The notes beneath the pieces were generated by a model. The model was not told the origin of the DNA. It saw nothing but the letters and a program-made list of their open reading frames with translations, and searched no databases. This document shows, in pieces, positions 51,432 through 59,668 of a DNA stretch of 64,000 nt; the stretch's first letter is position 1; every line of letters begins with the position of its first letter. The position numbers and the translations under genes are program-made. Location: the NCBI GenBank assembly GCA_021780695.1, contig JAJXYD010000022.1, positions 1 through 64,000 on the forward strand. Direction: 5' to 3'. The DNA is from Deltaproteobacteria bacterium (lineage in GTDB: Bacteria > Desulfobacterota > Syntrophobacteria > Syntrophobacterales > Syntrophobacteraceae).

Positions 51432-52823
51432 ATGAATTTCAAGGATGCTGCCAAGGGATCACTGTCATCGCTGATTCTCTGCTTTTTTATCGCGCTATTG
51501 TCCCCTGCGATTTCCAACGCTGCGGAAAAACCCAGGGTCCTCACTCTGGACGACCTTATCCAGATGGCTCTTGAGACCAGCCCTAAGCTCAGAATGGCCG
51601 AGCAGGACATCCTGGCCGCGAAAAGTGAATACAAAGAGGCCAAGGGCGGCGAGCTGCCCCAGATTGACATTTTAGGATCGACCGGGCCAACGCAGGATGC
51701 GCGCTTTCCAACCGTCAACCTTAAAACCGGCCAAATTATGTCCAATGACGGCTCTACCTGGGATATCGGCATATTCGGCGATCTGGACGCCTTCCTCACC
51801 CAGCCGATTTACACCTTCGGAAAGATATCCAACCGCAAAGACGCGGCGCGCTACGGAGTCGAGGCCAGCAAAGCCGCTAGAACAGCGCAACGAAACAAGG
51901 TCGTCTTGGAAGTAAAGCGGCTCTACTTTGCCTATCTTATAGCAGAACAGGGCCGTCATGCGGCCGGAGACGCAAGCGGTTACATAAACGATGCGGCAAA
52001 CCGTATACAAAGGCTGCTCGATCTGAAATCGCCAAACGTTAATTCAAGCGACCTCTACCGGGTGCAGGCCTACCAGGGGGAAGTAAAAGCCTTTGCAGCC
52101 AAGGCGGAATCAGGAGCCCGCGTAGCCTACGCGGCACTAAAGGCCGAGGTTGGCCTGCCTCAAGAGGCCCAGTTCCAGTTAAAGGCGAAGGAACTGCCCG
52201 AAGGCACGACCAAACTGGCCCCCGTGGAACTGTATATACAGAGGGCCCTTTCCAACCGACCGGAGCTCAAAGAGGTAAAAAACGGCGTTGCAGCCAAGGA
52301 AAAACTGGCCAAGGCCGCTCAAGCCGATCTGTACCCCACAATTTTTGCCGTAGTTGCGGCCTCGGTTGCCGGGGCGCCCGGTCGCCAGGAATTTGACAAC
52401 ACCTACATATATGATCAGTTCAATCATTCTTATGCCGATTTTTTCGCCGGGGTCAATTGGCATGTCGACTTTGGCATCGGAACGGGAAAACGCGACAAGG
52501 CCAGGGCCGAATACCAGAAGATGTTGAACGAACGAGATTACGCCCGTAGAAATATACCCGTAGAGGTTGAAAAATATTACGAGGATGCGGTTGAAGCGGG
52601 CAAGGCTTCAAAAGACTACCAGGAGGCCGCAGTCGGGGCCCGCAGGTGGATTGTCGCGGCCTTTTCAAATTTCGATCTTGGAATCGGCACGGCCAGAGAC
52701 ATGTTCGACGCCATAGACCGTTATGGGAAAAATCAGGGCAATTATTTGGAATCCCTATATAAATATAATTTAGCCCTGGCCAACCTCGATTGTGCGATAG
52801 GCGAGATGACAACCAAGCCATAA
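51432..52823 (+). CDS. TolC-family outer-membrane protein of a lipid/metabolite export set
   Basis: 463 residues from the ATG at 51432 (AAAAGG upstream); a TTG two codons earlier is an alternative. The signal peptide LSSLILCFFIALLSPAISNAA is followed by LTLDDLIQMALETSPKLRMAEQDILAAKSEYKEAKGGELPQIDILG and, in the second half, PVELYIQRALSNRPELKEVKNGVAAKEKLAKAAQADLYPTIFAV, the two efflux-protein repeats. It is only distantly similar to the TolC protein at 43237. Placement directly before MMPL and MlaC-like genes suggests it provides an outer-membrane exit for their cargo. Confidence 0.9.
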   Translation: MNFKDAAKGSLSSLILCFFIALLSPAISNAAEKPRVLTLDDLIQMALETSPKLRMAEQDILAAKSEYKEAKGGELPQIDILGSTGPTQDARFPTVNLKTGQIMSNDGSTWDIGIFGDLDAFLTQPIYTFGKISNRKDAARYGVEASKAARTAQRNKVVLEVKRLYFAYLIAEQGRHAAGDASGYINDAANRIQRLLDLKSPNVNSSDLYRVQAYQGEVKAFAAKAESGARVAYAALKAEVGLPQEAQFQLKAKELPEGTTKLAPVELYIQRALSNRPELKEVKNGVAAKEKLAKAAQADLYPTIFAVVAASVAGAPGRQEFDNTYIYDQFNHSYADFFAGVNWHVDFGIGTGKRDKARAEYQKMLNERDYARRNIPVEVEKYYEDAVEAGKASKDYQEAAVGARRWIVAAFSNFDLGIGTARDMFDAIDRYGKNQGNYLESLYKYNLALANLDCAIGEMTTKP

Positions 52824-52891
52824 CCAACCTTGTGAGCCGCCCTGAAACCTGAGGGAGACAGGGTGGGACTCCTCCAATCATCAGGATAATA

Positions 52892-55687
52892 ATGAAGCTG
52901 TTCGCTTGGCTTACAAATAAACTCGTGGCTTGGGTCCTTCCCAGGCCACGCCTGGTTCTTATAATAGCGTTGCTAAGCGCCGCCGGATCTCTTTGGCTGG
53001 CCACAACCAGACTTGGAGTACAAACCGAGCAGCTAGAACTGGTCTCCCCAAGGCTTCCTCTCATAGCGGAATCTCGTAGGCTTGACCAATTCGAGTTTCA
53101 CGGCATGACCACGTTTACGCTGGTAGTAAAGGCCCCTTCGCAAAACAGGGCCATCGAGTTCATGAAGGCGATAGTTTCAAAGATTCATAGCGATCCCAAG
53201 CATTTCCGGGAGGTTTTTTACAGGGTCAATCCTGATGAGTTCAAAAAATGGCTTCTGTTCTACCTAAATAAAAAGGACCTTCTTAACGTCAGGGCCACCA
53301 TACGGGACAACTCCAATCTGGTTCAAAATTTGGCCGGGGATCCCGATCTTCTTAATTTTTTCAATCTGGTAAACCAGGAGATGGCCTCAAAGATGGTAGG
53401 CCAGCTTTTCACGGGTTTTCTAGACGATGCCAAGCCATCGACGAAAAAGGCCGACAAGCCGATGGACCTGGAGTTCATAATAAAGGTTCTCCAGGGGTTT
53501 TCCCGATACCTTTCGGGCAATCTCGAATATGTCTCCCCCTGGTCTTCATTTTTCAAAAGCGGCTCATGGGATCTTCAGAAGGAAGGCTATCTTTGGCAGG
53601 GCAAAAAGAAATTGCTCGTGGCCGAAGTCATGCCCAGCAAAGTTTCGGGGCAAGTCAGCAAAACCCTTGGTTCCCTCGAGCAACTTCGCACGGACATACG
53701 AGAGCTTCGGGCTTCGGGCTTTAAAGACGTACAAGCGGGCGTAACCGGCCAGGAAGCGCTAAACAACGACCAAATGGTGAGCGCGATGTCGGACATGACT
53801 GCGGCGACATGGTTATCACTTCTTGGCGTCCTATTCATCATGGTGATTTTTCTACGCAGTTTCCGCCACCCGCTCATAATAGCCATATCCCTTCTGGTGG
53901 GACTATGCTGGACATTCGGCTGGACCACTATTTTTATAGGGCATCTCAATATACTTTCTATAATTTTTGCTCCCATGCTCTGCGGCCTCGGCGTTGACTA
54001 CGCCATTCACTGGTTTGCCCGTTTCGAGGAAGAAAGAAACAGCTCTAACGGATCTCGTGTGACGATTATAAAAAATGTCATGGACAAGTCTGGACCGGGA
54101 ATCATGCTTGCGGGGGTGAGCACCGCGATCTCCTTTCTTCCTTTTGTCCTCACGGGGTTTCGCGGACTCATGGAACTTGGCATGATCACAGGGATGGGCA
54201 TTCTTTTCATCATTCTTGCCGATTTTACGGTTTTGCCGGCCCTAAGCTGCTATATGACCGCAGCAAGCCCTTCCTTAAAAAGGTCTCCACCGGATAAGGG
54301 GAAACGCTATCTTCTCCGTCTAGGTCCCAAGGGCATACGCTCTATTCTCACCGTGGCAATCATTTTAAGCCTCGCCGGGGGTATGGGCGCCTCCCACGTT
54401 CGTTTCGATCTCAATCCAATAAGACTGCAGGCGAAAAACTCGCAATCCGTTCACTGGGAAAAGATAATGGTCGAGGATGCGGACCGCTCGATTATTTCAG
54501 CTGCCCTCATTACGAACTCGGCCCAAAAGGCCAGGCAGGAGAGTCTTAAATTTAAGGCCTTGCCTACCGTTTCCGATGTTGACAACATCTTTTCGCTTCT
54601 TCCGCACAACCAGGAGGCGAAGGTGCCTATTTTGAGGTCAATCGCCCGGATTGTCCCGGGGCTAAAGTCCACCCTGGCCAGTACCGGCAGCCCCAATACC
54701 GACCCGCCCAAAACAGACGACAGCACCTACAGAGCATCGCTAATTGACGTTTTGGAGCGCATTAATTTCAAGATGCAACCGGAGCAGGCCTCCAAATGGG
54801 GAGCATCAAAGCCTGAAGTTCAACAGATGAACCTTGTAAGATCGCTTATTGGCGCAATTCTCAAGTCCCTGCACGATACTTCGCCGGAACAATCCGAAAG
54901 GTTAATGAAATTCCGCGAGCGCTTCAGCAAGGACATCATCAGCCAGTGGAGCATCATCAGCAGCGGGACATCTGCCTCGCCGATGACTATCGCGGACATT
55001 CCGGCCCAATTAAGAGACCAGTTCTACCAGCATGGAAAATACCTTGTAAGGATTTACCCGAAGGGGTCTGTCTGGCGTCAGGGGACGCTTACACGATTCA
55101 TTAAGAGTATAAAGTCGGTAAACCCCGACGTTTTGGGAGATCCGATCAACCTCTACGTATTTTCCTCGACCTTTAAAAGGGCCTCTATCGACGCCTCGGT
55201 CTACGCCCTGATCGCCATCTCGATTCTTCTTCTCTTTACATTTAAAAGCTTGCGCCTTGCGCTGATCTCCCTTATACCCCTCATCGTCGGCTCGATCTGG
55301 ACGATCGGAATAATGGGAGCCGCGGGCTTTGATTTCAACCTTGCAAACAGCATATTCATGCCGCTCGTAGTTGGAGCAGGCGTGGAATATGGCGTCATCA
55401 TTCTCTACAGGTGGCAAGAGGGCCGGGAGGGCCATGGGCGCCTCCCCTTCAGCACCGGCAAGGGAGTCATCCTTGCGGCTCTTACCACGACGATTGGTTT
55501 TGGCGCCTTGATGATTTCGAACAACCCGGGGATTTTCAGCCTGGGATTTGTGGCATGGTCGGGAAGCATTTGCGTTCTTTTGGCTGCGCTGCTTATCCTG
55601 CCTTCAATTTTGTCTTTTATGGAGAGTCCTGCGATGGACAACCCGACCCCGGTTTTAGAACAGGAGGTAAAAAATGTTAGCAGTTAG
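52892..55687 (+). CDS. MMPL/RND-family lipid transporter, HpnN-like
   Basis: 931 residues, two homologous halves. Each half has one membrane helix, a large periplasmic domain and a block of five to six helices. First-half markers: LPRPRLVLIIALLSAAGSLWLATTRLGVQTEQLELVSPRLPL and LSIIFAPMLCGLGVDYAIHWFARFEEE with the RND proton-relay Asp. Second half: NSIFMPLVVGAGVEYGVIILYRWQEGRE and ILAALTTTIGFGALMIS. Length and the GxGVDYAI / GAGVEYGV motifs fit the hopanoid-associated RND transporter HpnN, which moves hopanoids to the outer membrane. The cargo here may be a hopanoid or the lipid made by the neighbouring ketosynthase operon. The MlaC-like gene starts 14 bases before its end. Confidence 0.9.
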   Translation: MKLFAWLTNKLVAWVLPRPRLVLIIALLSAAGSLWLATTRLGVQTEQLELVSPRLPLIAESRRLDQFEFHGMTTFTLVVKAPSQNRAIEFMKAIVSKIHSDPKHFREVFYRVNPDEFKKWLLFYLNKKDLLNVRATIRDNSNLVQNLAGDPDLLNFFNLVNQEMASKMVGQLFTGFLDDAKPSTKKADKPMDLEFIIKVLQGFSRYLSGNLEYVSPWSSFFKSGSWDLQKEGYLWQGKKKLLVAEVMPSKVSGQVSKTLGSLEQLRTDIRELRASGFKDVQAGVTGQEALNNDQMVSAMSDMTAATWLSLLGVLFIMVIFLRSFRHPLIIAISLLVGLCWTFGWTTIFIGHLNILSIIFAPMLCGLGVDYAIHWFARFEEERNSSNGSRVTIIKNVMDKSGPGIMLAGVSTAISFLPFVLTGFRGLMELGMITGMGILFIILADFTVLPALSCYMTAASPSLKRSPPDKGKRYLLRLGPKGIRSILTVAIILSLAGGMGASHVRFDLNPIRLQAKNSQSVHWEKIMVEDADRSIISAALITNSAQKARQESLKFKALPTVSDVDNIFSLLPHNQEAKVPILRSIARIVPGLKSTLASTGSPNTDPPKTDDSTYRASLIDVLERINFKMQPEQASKWGASKPEVQQMNLVRSLIGAILKSLHDTSPEQSERLMKFRERFSKDIISQWSIISSGTSASPMTIADIPAQLRDQFYQHGKYLVRIYPKGSVWRQGTLTRFIKSIKSVNPDVLGDPINLYVFSSTFKRASIDASVYALIAISILLLFTFKSLRLALISLIPLIVGSIWTIGIMGAAGFDFNLANSIFMPLVVGAGVEYGVIILYRWQEGREGHGRLPFSTGKGVILAALTTTIGFGALMISNNPGIFSLGFVAWSGSICVLLAALLILPSILSFMESPAMDNPTPVLEQEVKNVSS

Positions 55688-56294
55688 GCAATGGAAATTT
55701 GTACTTTTCTCTTCTTTTTTACTGGTCCTCTGGGCTGCCGGTCCGTTAAGGGCCCAATCGGGGGCCACGGCCAAGGTTAAATCCGTACTGCAAAAGGCCA
55801 TGAGTATTCAGACCAACCCCAGTCTCCAGGGGACCGCGCACCGCAAGGAACGCGCAGCGATGATCCGCAAGCTGATCGCTCAAAACTTCCTGTCATCGGA
55901 AATGGCCAAAGAATCTCTCCAGGATTATTGGGCAAGACTTAACGCGAGCCAGCACGCCCGATATCAGTCGCTTCTGACCGCCATTTTCATCGATTCCTAC
56001 ACCAGGCAGGTGGTAGACTTTCTAAAGAAAGAGACGATCCAATACCCCGGGGAAACCCCCGATGGAAACTACGTTAAGGTTAAAACCCTCATAATGAGAA
56101 CCGACGAGCACATCCCGGTCGACTACATTATGCAACAAAGCAACGGCAAATGGATGATAAGAGACGTATTGATCGACGGGGTGGGCATTATAGAAACCTA
56201 CAAGAACTCTTTTTCCACTTTTCTTAGTTCGCATCCCTTTAACGACTTGATCTCCCGGATGAGCATTCAGGAAAAGGCCAATGCGGGGCTTTGA
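55674..56294 (+). CDS. MlaC/Ttg2D-family periplasmic lipid-binding protein, HpnM-like
   Basis: 206 residues with a signal peptide (FVLFSSFLLVLWAAGPLRA). The mature domain has the MlaC layout: AAMIRKLIAQNFLSSEMAKESLQDYWARLNASQHARYQSLLTAIFIDSYTRQVVDFLKKETIQYPGETPDGNYVKVKTLI and PVDYIMQQSNGKWMIRDVLIDGVGIIETYKNSF. MlaC carries lipids across the periplasm. AGGAGGT lies 5 bases before the ATG, inside the transporter gene. Together with the HpnN-like transporter it matches the HpnM-HpnN pair, which gives a periplasmic shuttle for the exported lipid. Confidence 0.92.
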   Translation: MLAVRQWKFVLFSSFLLVLWAAGPLRAQSGATAKVKSVLQKAMSIQTNPSLQGTAHRKERAAMIRKLIAQNFLSSEMAKESLQDYWARLNASQHARYQSLLTAIFIDSYTRQVVDFLKKETIQYPGETPDGNYVKVKTLIMRTDEHIPVDYIMQQSNGKWMIRDVLIDGVGIIETYKNSFSTFLSSHPFNDLISRMSIQEKANAGL

Positions 56295-56410
56295 TTTGCT
56301 TTAGTCATCGAGGCTTTGGAACAGCCGATTCCACCGGTCCTGCCATTGCGGCTTCCTTCCTGGGAAGACCATAACGGGACCACAATTTAAGTCGAGTCAA
56401 ATAAACCAAG

Positions 56411-56444
56411 ACCCCGGGCCGTACTTTTCTTACCGGCTCGGGGT
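56411..56444 (-). terminator. Hairpin at the end of the ketosynthase operon
   Basis: An 11-bp stem (ACCCCGAGCCG / CGGCCCGGGGT on the minus strand, one G-T pair) with a 12-base loop spans the stop codon of the acyltransferase gene and is followed by CTTGGTTTATTT. The T tract is weak. The plus-strand gene also ends nearby, so it may serve both. Confidence 0.4.
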
Positions 56445-57413
56445 AAGCGTCTTATGACTTGCAAAAACCGGTTTTCTCCGCGATGTTTTCCACCTGTCAT
56501 GCATCCACAAATACTGCTCGGGAAATCGTCTGATAACTTCTTCCATCCGTGCGTTGATCTCGCGCGTGATCCGCATGATTTCGGCGGTCTCGTCGATTTG
56601 GTCCGGGTCGGGCCATATAGGATCTGAGACAAAGCCTTCAAAATAGTAGGGGTCATCGGTTCGGCAGGCGGCCACGACCAAAACGGGGCGCTTGCGAGTT
56701 ACGGCCAGCAGGGCCGGAATCGGAGTGACCGTTGCGATTTTGCCGAAAAATTCGACTTTGAGACCCTTGTTGTGACTCTGATCAGGAAGCATGGCCACCG
56801 ATTTACCCTTCCTCAATACCCGATCGAGGTAAAACATGGCGTTAGCCTTGGGAATCATCAGGTGGCCGCTGCCAATCCGGCTGGAAAGGATGGCCTTTTC
56901 AAGGTAAGGATTATCGAGCGGACGAATGACCACGGCAAGAGGAATGCCGATTTGGGCGCTGACATGGGGTAAAAGCTCCCAGTTGCCAAGGTGAGGAGTG
57001 ACGAAAATGCACCCTCCGGCCTGATCGTGAATGGCCTTGGCCTTCTGAAAAAGATGTTCCAGATGGTCGATTTTATAGCGACTGTTGCGAACAACCTTCC
57101 CGTCTTTTACTTTAAAGGGCGACTTGATCATTTCTGCGGCAGTCAGCAGAAAAGCCTTGCAGCTCTGCCTGGCGAGCCGTTTTATCTCTTTTTCGCTCAT
57201 TTGGTCGCCAAAGGCGGTTCGGATGTTTTCCAGGGCGATTTTGCGCCTCCTGGAGGCTGCAAGATACAAAATCTGGCCCAGAAACCCGCAGAAAGCTCTT
57301 AAAACCCTTACCGGGAGAAGTCCCGCCACCGTGACGGCAAAATAAAAGGCGCCGCATTCAATAAGTTGTAAAGCCCTGCTTTTCCCCTTCTTTTTACCCT
57401 TTTTTTTCCCCAT
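56430..57413 (-). CDS. LpxL/HtrB-like lysophospholipid acyltransferase
   Basis: 327 residues. A very basic N-terminus (GKKKGKKKGKSR) is followed by a hydrophobic membrane segment. The acyltransferase core has FVTPHLGNWELLPH (HX4E catalytic motif), LAVVIRPLDNPYLEKAI, LPDQSHNKGLKVEFFG and EQYLWMHDRWK, as in lipid A late acyltransferases. Family members move an acyl chain from ACP to a lipid acceptor. In polyketide-like lipid operons such an enzyme is thought to attach the finished chain to a membrane anchor. The start at 57413 lies one base after the stop of the ketosynthase gene, so translation is coupled; a longer frame to 57467 would overlap it. Confidence 0.85.
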   Translation of the reverse strand: MGKKKGKKKGKSRALQLIECGAFYFAVTVAGLLPVRVLRAFCGFLGQILYLAASRRRKIALENIRTAFGDQMSEKEIKRLARQSCKAFLLTAAEMIKSPFKVKDGKVVRNSRYKIDHLEHLFQKAKAIHDQAGGCIFVTPHLGNWELLPHVSAQIGIPLAVVIRPLDNPYLEKAILSSRIGSGHLMIPKANAMFYLDRVLRKGKSVAMLPDQSHNKGLKVEFFGKIATVTPIPALLAVTRKRPVLVVAACRTDDPYYFEGFVSDPIWPDPDQIDETAEIMRITREINARMEEVIRRFPEQYLWMHDRWKTSRRKPVFASHKTLTPSR

Positions 57414-57414
57414 T

Positions 57415-58713
57415 TCAGTTCGTCCGACCCTCAACCACGATACTCGAGCACTGCCCGATGATCCCATAGCTTACGGAGAGGAAACTTCTCCCCCTTGCCT
57501 TCGCACTCGTGGGTGAAATCTCCACCGATTCGAAATCGGATTCGGCCGAGGAAAAGTTGAGGGTTCCGGGAACGAGCCCTTCATTTATGGCCTCTATGCC
57601 CAAAATTACTTCGCAGATGTCGCTTGCCGCTCCCATGTGGCCGGTATAGGCCTTGAGGGCGCAAACGGGAACGCCGCCACCGGCCGATTCGAAGAGGCTC
57701 TGGATAGAGTTAAGCTCGGCTCTGTCCCCCTTTCGGGTGCCGCTCGCGTGAGGGCATAGGAAAGCGAGGTCGCGCACATCCACCCCGGCTTCATCCAGGG
57801 CGGCACGCATGGAGTTTTTAGAGATCTGCGCCGGCACGCTCAAGCCTTTTCCGTCCGGAGGCTCGATGGAGTTTCCATTGCCCTTTATTTCGGCCAAAAT
57901 GACTGCCCCGCGGCCTATGGCCCGGTCACGGTCCTCGACCATAATGGCTGCCGCCCCCTCACCGGGGATGAATCCATCTCTTGATTTATCAAGGGGTCTG
58001 AAAGAAGAAACACCCTGTTTACACTTGGAAAGAATTCCAAGCCCTTCCATTTCATACATTGGAATTTCGGTGATCCAGCATCCGCACCCAACAGCCATGG
58101 CAATATCGGACTGGCCTTCCCCGACCCTCCGGCAGGCCAGTTCGAACGCCTGGGCGCCGCAGGGCGAAAGACTTGCAAGACTGGTGTTAGGCCCCATGAA
58201 ATCGAGGGCTGCCGACAAAAAGCTAAACAGGTTGTTGCTGATCGACTCCAGTAAAAAAAAAGGGTTTACCTTATTCATAAGGGACTTGTTCAAAACGACC
58301 CGGTCTACTTCTTTGGGGTTGTTTTTGGTTGCATCCTTTAGCGCCGGATGCATAAATTCGCACCCGGTCCTGGTAAGATCTCCCGAGGCCAGGAAAAGCG
58401 ATCGGCGCTCTACCGGAACAGACGAAAGATCGATGTTTGCATTCCTTACGGCCTCCATCGCCGCTTCAAATCCCAGCACAGCGCCACGGTTTAAAAATCT
58501 CACCTGCCCGGCCAGTTTAGAGGGAATCCCCTCCGGGCGCTCGCACCCCCGGACTTTTCCAAAGTAGTTAAGGTATTCGGGACATCCCGGACGCTCATAG
58601 CGCTCAATACCCGTTTTTCCGGCAAGAACGGACTTCCAATTGGCCTCGACGCCTTTTGCCAAAGACGTGACCAAACCCATTCCAGTAACGACAACCCGTC
58701 TAACTGTTGACAT
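57415..58713 (-). CDS. Beta-ketoacyl-ACP synthase (KS), divergent
   Basis: 432 residues of the thiolase-fold KS family. The catalytic residues are present but in unusual surroundings: Cys in ASLSPCGAQAFELA (commonly DTACSSS or SACASA), His in CPHASGTRKGDRAEL (commonly HGTGT), and Lys/His in ALKAYTGHMGAAS. The N-terminus RRVVVTGMGLVTSLAKG and the C-terminus LSVSYGIIGQCSSIVV are family-typical, except that the usual SNSFGFGGxNA near the end reads SYGIIGQCSS. It should be active in chain initiation or elongation. Its position between a dehydratase and the acyltransferase fits a type II lipid/polyketide system. Confidence 0.88.
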   Translation of the reverse strand: MSTVRRVVVTGMGLVTSLAKGVEANWKSVLAGKTGIERYERPGCPEYLNYFGKVRGCERPEGIPSKLAGQVRFLNRGAVLGFEAAMEAVRNANIDLSSVPVERRSLFLASGDLTRTGCEFMHPALKDATKNNPKEVDRVVLNKSLMNKVNPFFLLESISNNLFSFLSAALDFMGPNTSLASLSPCGAQAFELACRRVGEGQSDIAMAVGCGCWITEIPMYEMEGLGILSKCKQGVSSFRPLDKSRDGFIPGEGAAAIMVEDRDRAIGRGAVILAEIKGNGNSIEPPDGKGLSVPAQISKNSMRAALDEAGVDVRDLAFLCPHASGTRKGDRAELNSIQSLFESAGGGVPVCALKAYTGHMGAASDICEVILGIEAINEGLVPGTLNFSSAESDFESVEISPTSAKARGRSFLSVSYGIIGQCSSIVVEGRTN

Positions 58714-58721
58714 TTGCGACC

Positions 58722-59168
58722 CTAAACCCCGCGCTTTAGTATTTCGAAAAATCTTTTCTGTTCTTCGACTTCCTCGATGGTTTCAAGGTCCACCAGGTTT
58801 CCCTGGTACTCGGCCTTAAGCCTTCGTTTTCCATTGACTTTGGCAATTCCTGTGTAGACCGAGAGGTCCTTTGAAGGAGCCCGAGCGCATCCTACGCTAA
58901 GTTCCACCCGATCGCCCGGAATGACAAAACCGTAGAAGCTGCACTTTAAAACCCTTGAGACCAAAAACCATTTTTTAAAATCCGAGGAAACCGCTTCCAG
59001 CCAGCCCGTTAGCTGCACGAGGGCTTCAAGAAGCATTATGCCGGGCATGATAGGATTTTTCGGAAAATGAAATTCCAAAAAATCTTCGCTCATCGCGACG
59101 TTTTTAACCCCTTCTATCGCGCGCCCGGATTCGACGGCCGTTACCCGGTCAACCAGAAGATATCTCAC
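58722..59168 (-). CDS. FabZ/FabA-like 3-hydroxyacyl-ACP dehydratase 1
   Basis: 148 residues with a GTG start; AAGGA lies 9 bases upstream. Hot-dog fold: FLEFHFPKNPIMPGIMLLEALVQLTGW contains the catalytic His and, 14 residues later, the acidic residue of the FabZ type. The rest covers VSRVLKCSFYGFVIPGDRVELSV. It should dehydrate 3-hydroxyacyl-ACP to the trans-2-enoyl product. There is a second dehydratase in the operon (61007-61453); the two may pair as a heterodimer, as reported for aryl-polyene systems. Unlike housekeeping fabZ, it is not linked to lpx genes. Confidence 0.9.
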   Translation of the reverse strand: MRYLLVDRVTAVESGRAIEGVKNVAMSEDFLEFHFPKNPIMPGIMLLEALVQLTGWLEAVSSDFKKWFLVSRVLKCSFYGFVIPGDRVELSVGCARAPSKDLSVYTGIAKVNGKRRLKAEYQGNLVDLETIEEVEEQKRFFEILKRGV

Positions 59169-59269
59169 TTTTGTTTATCCTTATAAATTCTGGAACCAAA
59201 ATCCACAGCACAAGACCCAGAGCACGGCGAAAAAAGCCGTCCTCTCACCCTTATCAGCCCCATTTGTAA

Positions 59270-59668
59270 TCACTCACAGTTTTCCCCGGCGACGAGCACA
59301 ACCGAGGCCACGGCGAAATCACCGGAATGAGAAATCGACACGGTGTACTGGCAAACTTTCCTGCGCCCGCCTGCTTTTTCAACCCTACCTTTGACAAGCA
59401 AATCGGGCTTACCGGAAATCCCCGCAACAACTTCGATATCTTGAAGCGCACTGTCAATGCCCTCGCCCGAAAGCCCAAGCCCCAGAGCCTTCAGACAAGC
59501 TTCCTTGGCCGCAAACCTGCCGGCCAGATGGACATAAGGCCTGGCCATCGCAAAACAATACTCGCGTTCTTTTTCAGTAAAGATTTCCGATGCAAGGCCG
59601 GGGCTTGCCAGCAGCATTTTCTCCAATTTCGAAACCTGCACCATATCGATACCCTGCAGGATGTGCAT
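59270..59668 (-). CDS. acpS: Holo-[acyl-carrier-protein] synthase
   Basis: 132 residues. AcpS attaches 4'-phosphopantetheine from CoA to a conserved Ser of ACP. Motifs: LQGIDMVQVSKLEKML (metal-binding Asp), FTEKEREYCFAMARPYVHLAGRFAAKEACLKALGLGL (Glu and Lys of the active site) and YTVSISHSGDFAVASVVL. The start ATG overlaps the stop of the upstream ketosynthase gene (TGATG). Encoding AcpS inside the operon suggests that a dedicated ACP needs activation, yet no ACP gene is in the window. Confidence 0.93.
   Translation of the reverse strand: MHILQGIDMVQVSKLEKMLLASPGLASEIFTEKEREYCFAMARPYVHLAGRFAAKEACLKALGLGLSGEGIDSALQDIEVVAGISGKPDLLVKGRVEKAGGRRKVCQYTVSISHSGDFAVASVVLVAGENCE

Noticed and set aside
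50203..56294. Calling this a hopanoid biosynthesis cluster
   Set aside because: HpnK-, HpnN- and HpnM-like proteins are present, but no squalene synthase or hopene cyclase is in the window, and these families have other roles.
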